Positions 1 to 8,640 of a stretch of 52,975 nucleotides of DNA are shown piece by piece. The position numbers and the translations under genes were made by a program. Under the pieces are notes generated by a model. The model did not search any database and had not been told where the DNA came from. It saw nothing but the letters and a program-made list of their open reading frames with translations. The stretch is from positions 1 through 52,975 of the forward strand of contig WGAI01000043.1 of assembly GCA_015489175.1 (NCBI GenBank), in the 5' to 3' direction. Origin of the DNA: Caldifarciminota bacterium. Its GTDB lineage: Bacteria > Hydrothermota > Hydrothermia > B15-G9. Each line of letters begins with the position of its first letter. Within the stretch, counting starts at the first letter, position 1.

Positions 1-22
1 CCAGTGAATATAAGCGAATTCA

Positions 23-670
23 TTAGCCAACACCCCCATTATTCAGGTTAAGCATCTTAAAATGTCTCTCCACTATCTCCCGAAGAGACATAGCAATTCC
101 TCTGGCTATAAAAGGGCCCATGTAATGTCTGGCATCCTTTTCTATTTCCACTATGAGCAAGTGCCAGCTTTCAATAGAATTCTCCCTGTTTAAAGCATAA
201 ATCCTTTTGGCATACTTGACCGCTTTGTTCATCCCCAGATGTTCTTTTATAAAGTCGTAAAATTCATGCCTCAGTTTTATAAGATTGACATTATCGATGA
301 AGTGGACAACATTACTTTTCTCGGACGAACCTTCCGTTAAAGCCTCAAGAAGTTCATTTGCGGCGAAAGATACTGCGAACAACCTCGAATCGTCGTTAAG
401 CCTGACCGCAATGGCGGAGAGGTCAGTCGAGTATCTAAGATACCAGATAAATGTTTTTGCATCTATCACGGCCGTTAGCTCGGATTCATTCTCATAATTT
501 TCTAATATTTCCCGCCATGTCAAAACAAGTTCAAGCACAACATTGGGAGAATCAGGCCCCACTTGGAGTGTTTTCACTGAGTTGTTTCTGACAAAATAAA
601 TACCTTTTGTTATTGGGTACAGAATTTTCAAAGCGCTCTGAATCCTATTTTTATGTTCAGTGGCATTCAT
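23..670 (-). CDS. Uncharacterised 215-aa protein downstream of the NCS2 permease
   Basis: I do not recognise this protein. It is soluble-looking, with no signal peptide or membrane segment, and a mixed alpha/beta pattern in the first 120 residues is followed by a charged helical C-terminal half. It starts with an ATG two bases after the stop of the preceding 111-aa gene, so the two are almost certainly co-transcribed from the permease promoter near 2250. The middle part (about residues 65-110) has the strand-strand-helix feel of a roadblock/LC7-like fold, but this is only an impression. The stop codon lies 23 bases from the window edge, so further operon members could follow. Confidence 0.7.
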   Translation of the reverse strand: MNATEHKNRIQSALKILYPITKGIYFVRNNSVKTLQVGPDSPNVVLELVLTWREILENYENESELTAVIDAKTFIWYLRYSTDLSAIAVRLNDDSRLFAVSFAANELLEALTEGSSEKSNVVHFIDNVNLIKLRHEFYDFIKEHLGMNKAVKYAKRIYALNRENSIESWHLLIVEIEKDARHYMGPFIARGIAMSLREIVERHFKMLNLNNGGVG

Positions 671-672
671 GG

Positions 673-1008
673 CTATTTAATGTCAGATAGAGAGTTTAAT
701 ACACCTTTCATTGCAAGAACATCGAAATCTTCTCTCATCCCCACTACAAGATACCCGTCTTTGTCGTTAGCCTTTACAGGACATAAAGCAATTCTCTGGG
801 ATAGACTACTACAAAGAACCTCAACAACGCGTTGCTTCAGAAGCTCAGAAGTTTTAACCGTGGATATAACCAACACTTTAATCCTTGAGAGCAGTTCATC
901 GGGAATCTCATTCGGCACAATACCTGTTATCTCCCCGTCATTCATCGCAAATGCGACAAATTTTGCACTCAACAGCTCACGAAGTTTAATCAACCAGTCC
1001 GTTTTCAT
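673..1008 (-). CDS. Uncharacterised 111-aa protein, possibly roadblock/LC7-like
   Basis: A small soluble protein of unknown function. The ATG at 1008 is preceded by GGGAGG at a good distance, whereas the in-frame TTG nine bases further upstream lies inside that ribosome-binding sequence, so I use the ATG. The start overlaps the end of the permease gene by 23 bases, which suggests translational coupling. The pattern (N-terminal helix, paired strands, helix, then a final strand pair and helix) and the size would fit a roadblock/LC7 or profilin-like domain, but there is no diagnostic motif. Function unknown. Confidence 0.65.
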   Translation of the reverse strand: MKTDWLIKLRELLSAKFVAFAMNDGEITGIVPNEIPDELLSRIKVLVISTVKTSELLKQRVVEVLCSSLSQRIALCPVKANDKDGYLVVGMREDFDVLAMKGVLNSLSDIK

Positions 1009-2200
1009 ATCCCCCAACCTCCCGACCGGGCAATATGAGGTTTAAAATTATCCCGGTCAAAGCAGATATGACTATCCCTCCTATTTTAAGGTTAAGTCCC
1101 GGAATTGTAACGGTAAATATGGAGATTGATAACATGATAGAGACAATGATAAAGTTCCTTTCGTTTCCGATATTTATTTGATTTTCTACAAAAATCCTGA
1201 CTCCAATTGCACCAATCATCCCAAAGGCGATAAACATAAGGGCACTTATTATAGGGATCGGGAACATGATGCGAATGTTAAATGCGATCTGCAAAAGACC
1301 GACCGCTATTGACCAGAAACCGGCATAAAGGGCGTAGTCGGGGTCGTAATCGCGCAGCAAGGCATAAGCTCCAACGCTTTGACTGTAGGTAGTAGGCCCA
1401 GAAAAAGGCATAAAGAAACATGTCGTAGCGGCAACTCCATGTGATATCAAGGTGTTATTAAGCCCGGGATTTATATAAAATGGTGTGTCTGAGACCATCG
1501 AAATAGCATAAATATCTCCGATATGCTCCACAACAACAGCAAACGCAGCGATAACGAAAACCGTAGCATACTCAAAGTTAAATTGTGGCCATACAAAGTG
1601 GTAATAAGAAACCGAGGAATTAGGCACAGAGGATGTGGCACCTGTCAACAAAAAATAGCCGTAGCCAATTGTAGCTCCCAATATCAAAGAATATTTCCTG
1701 ACAGCAGGTATAAAAGCGTAGATAAGAATCAAAGACAGAAGTGTTATCAACATCACATCAGAAGGCATGTTCATAAGGTTATTTCTTTGACTGATTGCAA
1801 GTCCAATTCCTATGCTTATGACCATTGAACCAACAATCACAGGAGGAAAGAGTTTTATGATTCGGTAAAGCCCTATCTTCCTGATTACTAACCCCGTCAG
1901 GAGCAGGACAGCTGCCATTATCAATATTCCGCCGGTGATAAACGCCATTCTTTGTTGAGAAAACTTCACTGAATTGATCGCAGTAGCAATTATCAATGAG
2001 GGACCAAGGAAAAGGGGGACTCTTTTTTTACCGGTGATATAGAAGAAACTATGGAATACGATTGTGGCGATACCATAAGTGATGAAAAAGGAGAAGTAGT
2101 AGTCAGAAAGATTTAACACATCCGCCAGGGCCGTGATGCCCGTGGAGCTAATTAAAAGTATTTCAAAACCTATAACAACTTTACGCAATATTTTTAGCAC
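986..2200 (-). CDS. NCS2-family nucleobase:cation symporter (uracil/xanthine permease-like)
   Basis: Integral membrane transporter of about 404 residues with a dozen or more hydrophobic segments, the normal length for the NCS2 (UraA/PbuX/UapA) family. The conserved acidic motif of TM8 is present as VVVEHIGDIYA, matching the FVAEHIGH region of UraA. In the TM10 motif the sequence reads GPTTYSQSVG where UraA has TTYGENIG, so the second substrate-binding glutamate is a glutamine, as in xanthine/urate transporters. The substrate could therefore be xanthine or another purine. The start is a GTG at 2200 behind a strong GGGGGGTGA ribosome-binding site. It leads an operon with two unknown small genes. 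Confidence 0.85.
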   Translation of the reverse strand: MLKILRKVVIGFEILLISSTGITALADVLNLSDYYFSFFITYGIATIVFHSFFYITGKKRVPLFLGPSLIIATAINSVKFSQQRMAFITGGILIMAAVLLLTGLVIRKIGLYRIIKLFPPVIVGSMVISIGIGLAISQRNNLMNMPSDVMLITLLSLILIYAFIPAVRKYSLILGATIGYGYFLLTGATSSVPNSSVSYYHFVWPQFNFEYATVFVIAAFAVVVEHIGDIYAISMVSDTPFYINPGLNNTLISHGVAATTCFFMPFSGPTTYSQSVGAYALLRDYDPDYALYAGFWSIAVGLLQIAFNIRIMFPIPIISALMFIAFGMIGAIGVRIFVENQINIGNERNFIIVSIMLSISIFTVTIPGLNLKIGGIVISALTGIILNLILPGREVGGYENGLVD

Positions 2201-2246
2201 CGCTTCACCCCCCAGTGTTTCAATTCAATTTAAATGATTTTTGTCT

Positions 2247-2275
2247 ATTTTAGCACTCCATACCTTCAAACACAA
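2247..2275 (-). promoter_or_regulatory. Predicted promoter of the NCS2 permease operon
   Basis: On the minus strand an extended -10 (TGC followed by TAAAAT, 2247-2255) lies 17 bases from a weak -35 (TTGTGT, 2270-2275). It sits between the terminator of the upstream peptidase gene and the GTG start at 2200. Confidence 0.5.
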
Positions 2276-2291
2276 ATGCCGACATGCATCA

Positions 2292-2319
2292 CAAAAAGGT
2301 GGGGCAAATTGCCCCACCT
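2292..2319 (-). terminator. Intrinsic terminator after the M14 peptidase gene
   Basis: A perfect 11-bp inverted repeat (2297-2307 with 2309-2319, effective loop about 5 nt, arm AGGTGGGGCAA) is followed on the minus strand by a run of five T. It begins 28 bases after the peptidase stop codon. Confidence 0.85.
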
Positions 2320-2346
2320 GATAAATCTCAGCTTATTTATGCTGCC

Positions 2347-4848
2347 CTATCTGAGGACTGCGAATTTTCTGCTAAGTTCGTATTTACCAGCCTTAAGGTA
2401 AACGAAATAAACCCCATTTCTGAGCGAGGATATGTCTATCTTAAGCGGATGTCTGCCATCGGGTAGCGTTTTTTTGAGGGAAGAAACCATCTTGCCAGAC
2501 GCATCGTAAATCCGCATCTCAACATTTTCAGTTGTAGGAAGGGAAAGTGCAACATCGAGCGTCATCGAAGAAATAAGGCCATTCCTCAGCGAGAAAGAGA
2601 TGCCATTATCCCCGACATCAGGAGTTTCCATCACGGATTGCTGCGGGGTGTATGTAGTGAATTTGATAGCAAATCCGGAATCTATGGAGTGGACAGTGGG
2701 ATCTATCGAACCGTCATAGAAAATTTGAAGTCCAGTTGTGCCGTTCTGATTCTCAATGCCCATAGTGTAATCGCTCTGGCTCGGATTGTTGTTAACCTGA
2801 ATAACAATCTCACCATCTCCTGTCGGCGTCGGGTAGTGCTCAGGATCGTAAAGTATGATCTCAAAGGTTTCCGGTGAACCGCCCGAATAATGAGGAACAT
2901 TATGCCACTCGATGACAAACCAATGGTCAAGACTGTCATAGTAATATGCTACCTGCCCGCCACGAGATGGATTAAGGTCATCCCAGTAAGCTGCAATTAT
3001 GTTGTTCGGACTATCCGCTGAAGGTATAGGATCGTTGCCGTAAGCAGTCGATGTCTCATGTCCAAGAGCTACCCAACCGTTTGAGCATATCGAAATCTGA
3101 TTGTAGTTCAGGCCGTAATATTTGAAAGTAAAAGGAAGTTGAACTATTTGCGTCTCATCATCGCCGAGATTAAGCACAGTCCCACTGCCACCCGCGGACG
3201 GCGCAATCTCAATCCAGTTGAATTGAGGCGAATGCTGAAATGCATCGACATTTTCATAAGCATAATAGCCGTAGTTGTCCGGCCCGGTCGGCGACTGTGG
3301 CACTGGAGCGTATATGCCAAGGTCGAGCTCAATCGAGTTCACCTCATCGAAATCCTGCCCATCATAAGTGGCCGTTATGTTAACGGGGACGAAGACCGTA
3401 TCGAAGTCACCAAGGTCAGGCGATACGGCAATGAGAACCGTATCATCCATAGTGGCCTCCCCATTGGGAAAAAGCCCAATGTGTCCAACCTCAAAACTGG
3501 AATCCGAAAGCACAGTGAATATGCTGTCCGAGTGGAAAGACACGGCCACATTGTCGAAATCCGCACCACCGGGCGTGTAGTTTTTGAGTTCCATGCCGTA
3601 AATCATTATCGTATCGCCGGGATGCACCTCAAACGCTCCATCCTGGTTGGCAACGGCAGCGGATGTGATTTCGATATAAGGTCCAACAGCTTCAAGAACA
3701 AACATGTTAAGCGGGATGTTCTCGTTGATCTGCTCCAAAATGATGTTAGTGTCAGGCTGCCAGAATGATTCACCAACCTCTATAACGAAACTAAATGCTT
3801 TCGGTTTCTGAAGTGTATCGCCGTAAAACCAGTCATTTGCTTCTCCGTTGACAGGGTAAAGAAGCTGCGCAGGGCGCCCGTAGGTGTAGCCGTTACGACG
3901 GCTCATGATCTGTGACATCGCCACAAAAAGATCTTCATCCGGTGTGGGTATGTTTTCATACCCCCACGGGTAGATGATCAGGTTGGAATATGTATGATAG
4001 TTAATCACTATCGTAGGCCTGATGGAGTCCGCAAATATCCGCATGTAGTCCGTCTCAGGTTCCGAAAACGGGCCAGTCCCCCTGTATGTCTGCGAGGATG
4101 GGTCTGGACTTGACCCGTAGTTGTCATGTCCCCACATGTAGCCGAAGTTACGGTTAAGATCAACTCCATCATAGGATTCATCGAAACGCCCGTTATTATC
4201 GTTATCCCGCTTGTTTTTGCGCCAATAACCATCGCTCGTCTCGTTGTAAACATACCCGTCCGGGTTCACGACAGGCTCATAGTAGAACTCCCTGTGGTTA
4301 AGCAGCCATGTGATTTTAGGGTCAACGCCATATTTCCGCATTAGATAGTGGATGAAGCCGAATACGGTCGAAACTCCGCCCGGCTCTCTCGCGTGTATGG
4401 CTGAATTTATGAAAAGCGTGGGCTGCGAATCCTGACTTGCCGAAATTCGCACCACCCATAGGTCCCTGCCTTCGATTGACTGTCCGATTGACCATTTCTC
4501 TGACACGATGTTCGGGTAAAGCGAATGTAGTCTGTCAAGTTCTTGAGTTGCTTCCGCATATGTGTAATATGGCCCGAAATCGATCTTCAGTCCGTTGTCC
4601 TCGAATGTGCGCGCCACATCCGGATCGAGCACGATGTAGTTAAACCTGTCAAGGATACCCATCTTGTCCTGCGGCACATAGGCATCGACATACATCTGCT
4701 TGTCGTTTACAGCGGTTATGTCATCGATGCCACTTTCGATCAGCTGCTGCACATCTTTTGGGGAAGACACATAAATCCTGACCCATGCCGGGCCAGCGCT
4801 CAGGGTGGTAACAGCGACCACCAACATCATAGTAATGCTACGCAACAT
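2347..4848 (-). CDS. Secreted M14 zinc carboxypeptidase with C-terminal Por/T9SS sorting domain
   Basis: An 833-residue exported metallocarboxypeptidase. Residues 1-18 form a signal peptide. The M14 catalytic domain spans roughly 95-395: zinc ligands H152 and E155 (HAREPGG) and H285 (NYHTYSN), the substrate-binding pair N232-R233 (DLNRNFG), and the general base E357 (FVIEVGES), so all key residues are present. A CARDB/Ig-like beta region follows (about 395-510), then a beta-sandwich region (about 530-730). The last 75 residues form a type A sorting domain (VEMRIYDASGKMV, NGVYFVYLKAG, final KFAVLR), which in Bacteroidetes directs export by the type IX system. AGGAGG precedes the ATG by nine bases. 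Likely role: digestion of external peptides. It is probably monocistronic, with its own terminator. Confidence 0.93.
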   Translation of the reverse strand: MLRSITMMLVVAVTTLSAGPAWVRIYVSSPKDVQQLIESGIDDITAVNDKQMYVDAYVPQDKMGILDRFNYIVLDPDVARTFEDNGLKIDFGPYYTYAEATQELDRLHSLYPNIVSEKWSIGQSIEGRDLWVVRISASQDSQPTLFINSAIHAREPGGVSTVFGFIHYLMRKYGVDPKITWLLNHREFYYEPVVNPDGYVYNETSDGYWRKNKRDNDNNGRFDESYDGVDLNRNFGYMWGHDNYGSSPDPSSQTYRGTGPFSEPETDYMRIFADSIRPTIVINYHTYSNLIIYPWGYENIPTPDEDLFVAMSQIMSRRNGYTYGRPAQLLYPVNGEANDWFYGDTLQKPKAFSFVIEVGESFWQPDTNIILEQINENIPLNMFVLEAVGPYIEITSAAVANQDGAFEVHPGDTIMIYGMELKNYTPGGADFDNVAVSFHSDSIFTVLSDSSFEVGHIGLFPNGEATMDDTVLIAVSPDLGDFDTVFVPVNITATYDGQDFDEVNSIELDLGIYAPVPQSPTGPDNYGYYAYENVDAFQHSPQFNWIEIAPSAGGSGTVLNLGDDETQIVQLPFTFKYYGLNYNQISICSNGWVALGHETSTAYGNDPIPSADSPNNIIAAYWDDLNPSRGGQVAYYYDSLDHWFVIEWHNVPHYSGGSPETFEIILYDPEHYPTPTGDGEIVIQVNNNPSQSDYTMGIENQNGTTGLQIFYDGSIDPTVHSIDSGFAIKFTTYTPQQSVMETPDVGDNGISFSLRNGLISSMTLDVALSLPTTENVEMRIYDASGKMVSSLKKTLPDGRHPLKIDISSLRNGVYFVYLKAGKYELSRKFAVLR

Positions 4849-4950
4849 GCGCGAAATCCTCCTATTTTGGATTTTAGTCAGATTTGTTAAGGCAATTTAA
4901 GTGCATTGATTTTATTGCAGGGAGCAGCAAAATCAGAATTTGCTCTGTTT

Positions 4951-6252
4951 CTAATCTATCACCTCAAAAATCAAAGGCTGTGATTCGGGATGCGCATCTC
5001 CCACTTCAAAAGACGATTTAAGAAGTTCAATAGCGCGTGCCATCCGATCCCTATCGTTGCCCCTTACCTCAAACACAGGTTCGCCTTTATCGACACGGTC
5101 TCCGACCTTCTTCAAAACCACTATCCCAACCTTGTGATCAACAACATCTTCAGCTTTCTCTCTGCCCGCGCCAAGCACCGAAGCAGCAAGTCCTATCTGC
5201 AATGTGTCAAACCTTTGAAGTATTCCCTCTCGGTCTGATGCAACTACATCGCCGTATTTTGTCCCGATGAAATCGGGTTTGAAGATTGAATTCGGATCCC
5301 CACCCTGATTTTCGACCATTTGAACCCATTTCTCGTATGCCTCTCCTGTCGAAAGCTTTTTCTCCAGAAGGTCAAGTGCATCCTCGAGGGTGTCGGAAAC
5401 GCCTGCGATCAGCAGCATCCGTGCACCAAGCGCAAGGGTCAGCTCTCTGACATCGTGCGGACCGCTGTTCTGCAAAACTTCAACGGATTCCAGCACCTCA
5501 ACGGCATTGCCAACCATCCTGCCGAGAGGCTGGTTCATGTTTGTGATGAGCGCCGTAACCTTCCTGTTCATGCCCTTCCCGATTGCAACCATCGTCTGAG
5601 CGAGTTTGAGCGCATCATCGTAGTTTCTCATGAACGCTCCGCTGCCCGTTTTGACATCAAGAACAAGTCCATCAATGCCTTCCGCAAGCTTTTTCGACAT
5701 AATGCTCGACGAAATCAAGGGAATAGATTCGACAGTCGCAGTAACATCTCTCAAGGCATACATGCGCCTGTCAGCTGGCACAATGTCCTCCGTCTGCCCT
5801 ATTATCGCCACTCCAACTTTAGAAATCGCCTCATGAAATTCATCGGGGCTGAGGTCTGTCCGAAATCCGGGGATAGACTCAAGCTTATCGAGTGTGCCCC
5901 CCGTGTGGCCAAGCGCACGCCCTGAGATCATCGGGACAGCAACTCCGCAGGAGGCAACAAGCGGGGCAAGCGGAAGCGAAATCTTATCGCCAACCCCGCC
6001 CGTGGAATGCTTATCGACTTTGGGAACAGGTATATCGGAAAAATCCAGAACCGTGCCGCTGTGCATCATCGCATCGGTCAACGCAGTAGTCTCTTCAAAA
6101 TCCATCGAACGGAAAAACACAGCCATGAGGAATGCGCTCATCTGATAGTCCGGGATCTCACCATCAACAAATTTCTCTATGAAGAAACGGATCTCCTCCC
6201 GTGAAAGCTTCTCCCCATCCCGTTTTTTGCGGATTATGTCAACAGCTCTCAT
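4951..6252 (-). CDS. deoA: Pyrimidine-nucleoside / thymidine phosphorylase
   Basis: Cytosolic enzyme that phosphorolyses thymidine, deoxyuridine or uridine to the free base and (deoxy)ribose-1-phosphate, feeding pyrimidine salvage and sugar catabolism. The 433-residue length is standard for the family. The signature SGRALGHTGGTLDKLE is intact near residue 110, as are the KHSTGGVGDK phosphate-binding loop (about 80-90) and VDVKTGSGAFM-like segment (LDVKTGSGAFM, about 200). The second of two tandem ATGs (6252) has better spacing from AAGGAGG than the first (6255). Whether it is the Pdp (uridine-accepting) or DeoA type cannot be told from sequence by eye. It stands alone between the M14 peptidase and a terminator. 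Confidence 0.93.
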   Translation of the reverse strand: MRAVDIIRKKRDGEKLSREEIRFFIEKFVDGEIPDYQMSAFLMAVFFRSMDFEETTALTDAMMHSGTVLDFSDIPVPKVDKHSTGGVGDKISLPLAPLVASCGVAVPMISGRALGHTGGTLDKLESIPGFRTDLSPDEFHEAISKVGVAIIGQTEDIVPADRRMYALRDVTATVESIPLISSSIMSKKLAEGIDGLVLDVKTGSGAFMRNYDDALKLAQTMVAIGKGMNRKVTALITNMNQPLGRMVGNAVEVLESVEVLQNSGPHDVRELTLALGARMLLIAGVSDTLEDALDLLEKKLSTGEAYEKWVQMVENQGGDPNSIFKPDFIGTKYGDVVASDREGILQRFDTLQIGLAASVLGAGREKAEDVVDHKVGIVVLKKVGDRVDKGEPVFEVRGNDRDRMARAIELLKSSFEVGDAHPESQPLIFEVID

Positions 6253-6361
6253 CATATCCTCCTTAAGAATTTGGACAGCTATTATGATTAACTTTGAGTG
6301 AAAAATCCATCTGCCGCTTAGACAAAAATCAAATTGGCTAATTCATATCACCAAGCAATGC

Positions 6362-6381
6362 AAAAGCCGAGATTAACGGCT
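6362..6381 (-). terminator. Weak intrinsic terminator after the 153-aa exported protein gene
   Basis: A 5-bp GC-rich hairpin (AGCCG at 6365-6369 with CGGCT at 6377-6381, 7-nt loop) is followed on the minus strand by TTTT. It lies 13 bases beyond the stop at 6394. Confidence 0.4.
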
Positions 6382-6393
6382 AACGGTTAAATT

Positions 6394-6855
6394 TCAATTC
6401 CCAATGACTTTCACATTTGTTTTATTGGTTGATATGCTGGCTTTTTTAACTCCGTCCCACACGAGAAGGAGATTTTCGGCAATGCTCTCATGTCCCATTT
6501 TCACCACAAAAAGAACCACAGCTGGCTTTTCACCGAGCAGATTCTTCATCTGACTGCCAGTAATACCCCATCTGTAGGTAATCCTCTCGCCAGCTTTTAC
6601 ATCGACCTTTCTGGAATCCATAACTGTGAAGCGCCCTTCGGAAAATTTGACAACCTGAAGCTCGTAAGTCCCTTTTTTGTTGAATTTCAAAGCGAAATCG
6701 TAAGTTCTATCACCCTGTGGAGAAACTGCTCCTTTAACTTTTCCAGAGACGGCACCGAACCAGAAATCATTCATCATAAAGAACTTCCTGATATTGTGTG
6801 GGTTTTTGTTAGGCGCTGCCAACAGAACTGTGAAAAGGACAGCCATCACATTCAT
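6394..6855 (-). CDS. Small exported protein of unknown function
   Basis: A 153-residue protein with a short hydrophobic N-terminus (MNVMAVLFTVLLAAPN) that looks like a signal peptide, then a beta-rich basic domain without cysteines. No family recognised. The ATG is well placed behind AAAGGAGG. It follows the glycosyltransferase stop codon by two bases and ends at a weak terminator, so it is the last gene of the hisC-nusB-glycosyltransferase run. The pattern of alternating strands (residues 30-130) would fit an Ig-like or carbohydrate-binding fold, which is speculation. Confidence 0.75.
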   Translation of the reverse strand: MNVMAVLFTVLLAAPNKNPHNIRKFFMMNDFWFGAVSGKVKGAVSPQGDRTYDFALKFNKKGTYELQVVKFSEGRFTVMDSRKVDVKAGERITYRWGITGSQMKNLLGEKPAVVLFVVKMGHESIAENLLLVWDGVKKASISTNKTNVKVIGN

Positions 6856-6857
6856 GA

Positions 6858-8213
6858 TTATTCCTCCTTTTTATTTTTCAAGGATACAAGAGTATATCCT
6901 GCCAGTAAACTCCAGAATGGCTCAAGCTGAAGCCGGTATCTCGGAGAAGGACATATCCCCGTTGGAACCAGAATAAAAAGGCTCAACAACAGCACCACAA
7001 TGGAAAACCGCCTGTCCGAAAAACGGAAAAGCCCGATGAAGGCGGACAAAAGAAGAAGCAGATTGAAAAACAGGGCGTATATGTAAATTGCGGCTCCGAT
7101 TCCGGTAAGTGACCTGAGCCTGCGGTCGTAAACCAGCTTCAACGCCTTAGAAAAGTTCAGCTTGCTGATCGCACTTATCACATCTTGCGAAACGGGCTGT
7201 CTCGAGACCTTCCCGCCCATAAACCTCGCAAATTCGGCCATGCTCATGGGCATTAAGAAAACTATCGGCACACCGGTCAACACGAGCTTCAAGTATGTCC
7301 CTGTGTTGCTGAATATGACCTTTCTGGCATACTTTGCGGCGAGATCAAGCGCAATCGGATCCGGATACCTGTCGGCGACCTTCTCGTAGAGCTCAGGGCC
7401 AAGGTATTTCATAGCAGCGGAATCGAGCGGCAGGTTCTCAACATGTGCGACGACGGGCGCAGCGTGATAAATCACCAGAGTCATGTCGGCAACCGATGAA
7501 AATTTCCACATTCCAAACTTGAGGCGATTACGATAGAGCCACGGAAAAACGAGAATGAGAACGATAAACGCAGAAAGAAGCCATTTCGGTTTCCTGCTCC
7601 TCCAGACCGCATAAACGAGGGCTCCAATAATCGGCAAAGCACCAATGGGTTTTGTGAGAAGCAGAATTGAGCCTACAACCCCAAAGGGAATTATGGCGAT
7701 AAGAGAAGGCCTGTCAAAAGCCACAACAATGAAAAACAGCAAGACGGAAAGCATCAGGTAAAATGTCTCAGCGAGAACCTGACCTGTGTATAAAGCAGCG
7801 TTCGGATTTAAGGAAAAAAGAAGCGACGCCCAAAAGGCAACATCTGGAGTATCAGTGAGGTAAACCCCAAGAATGAAGATCAGAGCCACTGAAGCCAATG
7901 AAAAAATGAGGTTCAACAAGACGATGGGGACAACATGTCGCCCAAAAACCCTGTAAATCCCCGCGATGATAAACGGATACGACGGCGTGACTATCATCTC
8001 AGGCCTGTATGGAGGCGTATCGTGCAGAGTGTAACCATGCCCCTGAACCAGGTTGTGTGCAACGCTTTCATATTCCCATGTATCCGGCCATGTGGCAAAC
8101 GCACGATCAGGATGACGAATTGCATTCAGGACGAATGCGCCGCGAAAAATAAATGTCACAAAAAGCACAAAATAAAGCCGCTTTTCAATTGTTCTCTGAA
8201 GCACTGCCATCAT
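6858..8213 (-). CDS. GT-C type membrane glycosyltransferase (ArnT/PMT-like, GT39-like)
   Basis: A 451-residue polytopic membrane protein with about ten hydrophobic segments. Residues 35-60 contain the lumen-facing acidic loop typical of polyprenyl-phosphate-sugar transferases (WPDTWEYESVAHNLVQGHGY), followed by PSYPFIIAGIYRVFG, the layout of the ArnT/PMT_2 superfamily. It probably transfers a sugar from a polyprenyl-phosphate donor to lipid or protein on the outer face of the inner membrane; the acceptor cannot be told. The start overlaps the end of nusB by 29 bases. No clear ribosome-binding site is close to this ATG, so coupling to nusB translation is likely. Confidence 0.8.
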   Translation of the reverse strand: MMAVLQRTIEKRLYFVLFVTFIFRGAFVLNAIRHPDRAFATWPDTWEYESVAHNLVQGHGYTLHDTPPYRPEMIVTPSYPFIIAGIYRVFGRHVVPIVLLNLIFSLASVALIFILGVYLTDTPDVAFWASLLFSLNPNAALYTGQVLAETFYLMLSVLLFFIVVAFDRPSLIAIIPFGVVGSILLLTKPIGALPIIGALVYAVWRSRKPKWLLSAFIVLILVFPWLYRNRLKFGMWKFSSVADMTLVIYHAAPVVAHVENLPLDSAAMKYLGPELYEKVADRYPDPIALDLAAKYARKVIFSNTGTYLKLVLTGVPIVFLMPMSMAEFARFMGGKVSRQPVSQDVISAISKLNFSKALKLVYDRRLRSLTGIGAAIYIYALFFNLLLLLSAFIGLFRFSDRRFSIVVLLLSLFILVPTGICPSPRYRLQLEPFWSLLAGYTLVSLKNKKEE

Positions 8214-8640
8214 CTCGACTTTGGGATTTTAACTCCTTCACTATCGAGTCAAGTACGCCGTTGATAAACGCACGCGCCTCATCCGTAGAATAGGTTTTGG
8301 CCAGTTCAACTGCTTCGTTGATGACAACATTCTCATCAACATCGGGAATGGCGATGAGCTCAGCGACAGCAAGCCGCAGGATGGAACGGTCTATTATATG
8401 CATCCGTTCGAGCTTCCAGTTCCTGGAATTGCGCCTAATCAACTCATCAACTCGCTCCTTGTGCTGGAAAAAGGCATGTATAAGCTGGATTAAGAATTCT
8501 ATAACTCTCTGGTTCGGATTTTCTCGCCTGATTACATCGCTAATAATTTCCTCGTAATCGTTATTGAGCAGATCCCATCTGTAAAGCACCTCAAGGGCTA
8601 ACACCCTTCCCAATCGCATGTTCGACCGTCTGTGAGGCAT
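8185..8640 (-). CDS. nusB: Transcription antitermination factor NusB
   Basis: An all-helical RNA-binding protein that, with NusE (S10), binds boxA in rRNA leaders and supports antitermination. The 151-residue product from the ATG at 8640 has the NusB pattern: N-terminal RRSNMRLGRVLALEVLYRWD, and the C-terminal signature IIDRSILRLAVAEL, VVINEAVELAKTYST and FINGVLDSI. The upstream in-frame extension lacks NusB similarity and lies inside hisC; GGGAG sits eight bases before the chosen ATG. It overlaps the 3' end of hisC by 50 bases, an unusually long overlap. Confidence 0.93.
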   Translation of the reverse strand: MPHRRSNMRLGRVLALEVLYRWDLLNNDYEEIISDVIRRENPNQRVIEFLIQLIHAFFQHKERVDELIRRNSRNWKLERMHIIDRSILRLAVAELIAIPDVDENVVINEAVELAKTYSTDEARAFINGVLDSIVKELKSQSRDDGSASENN

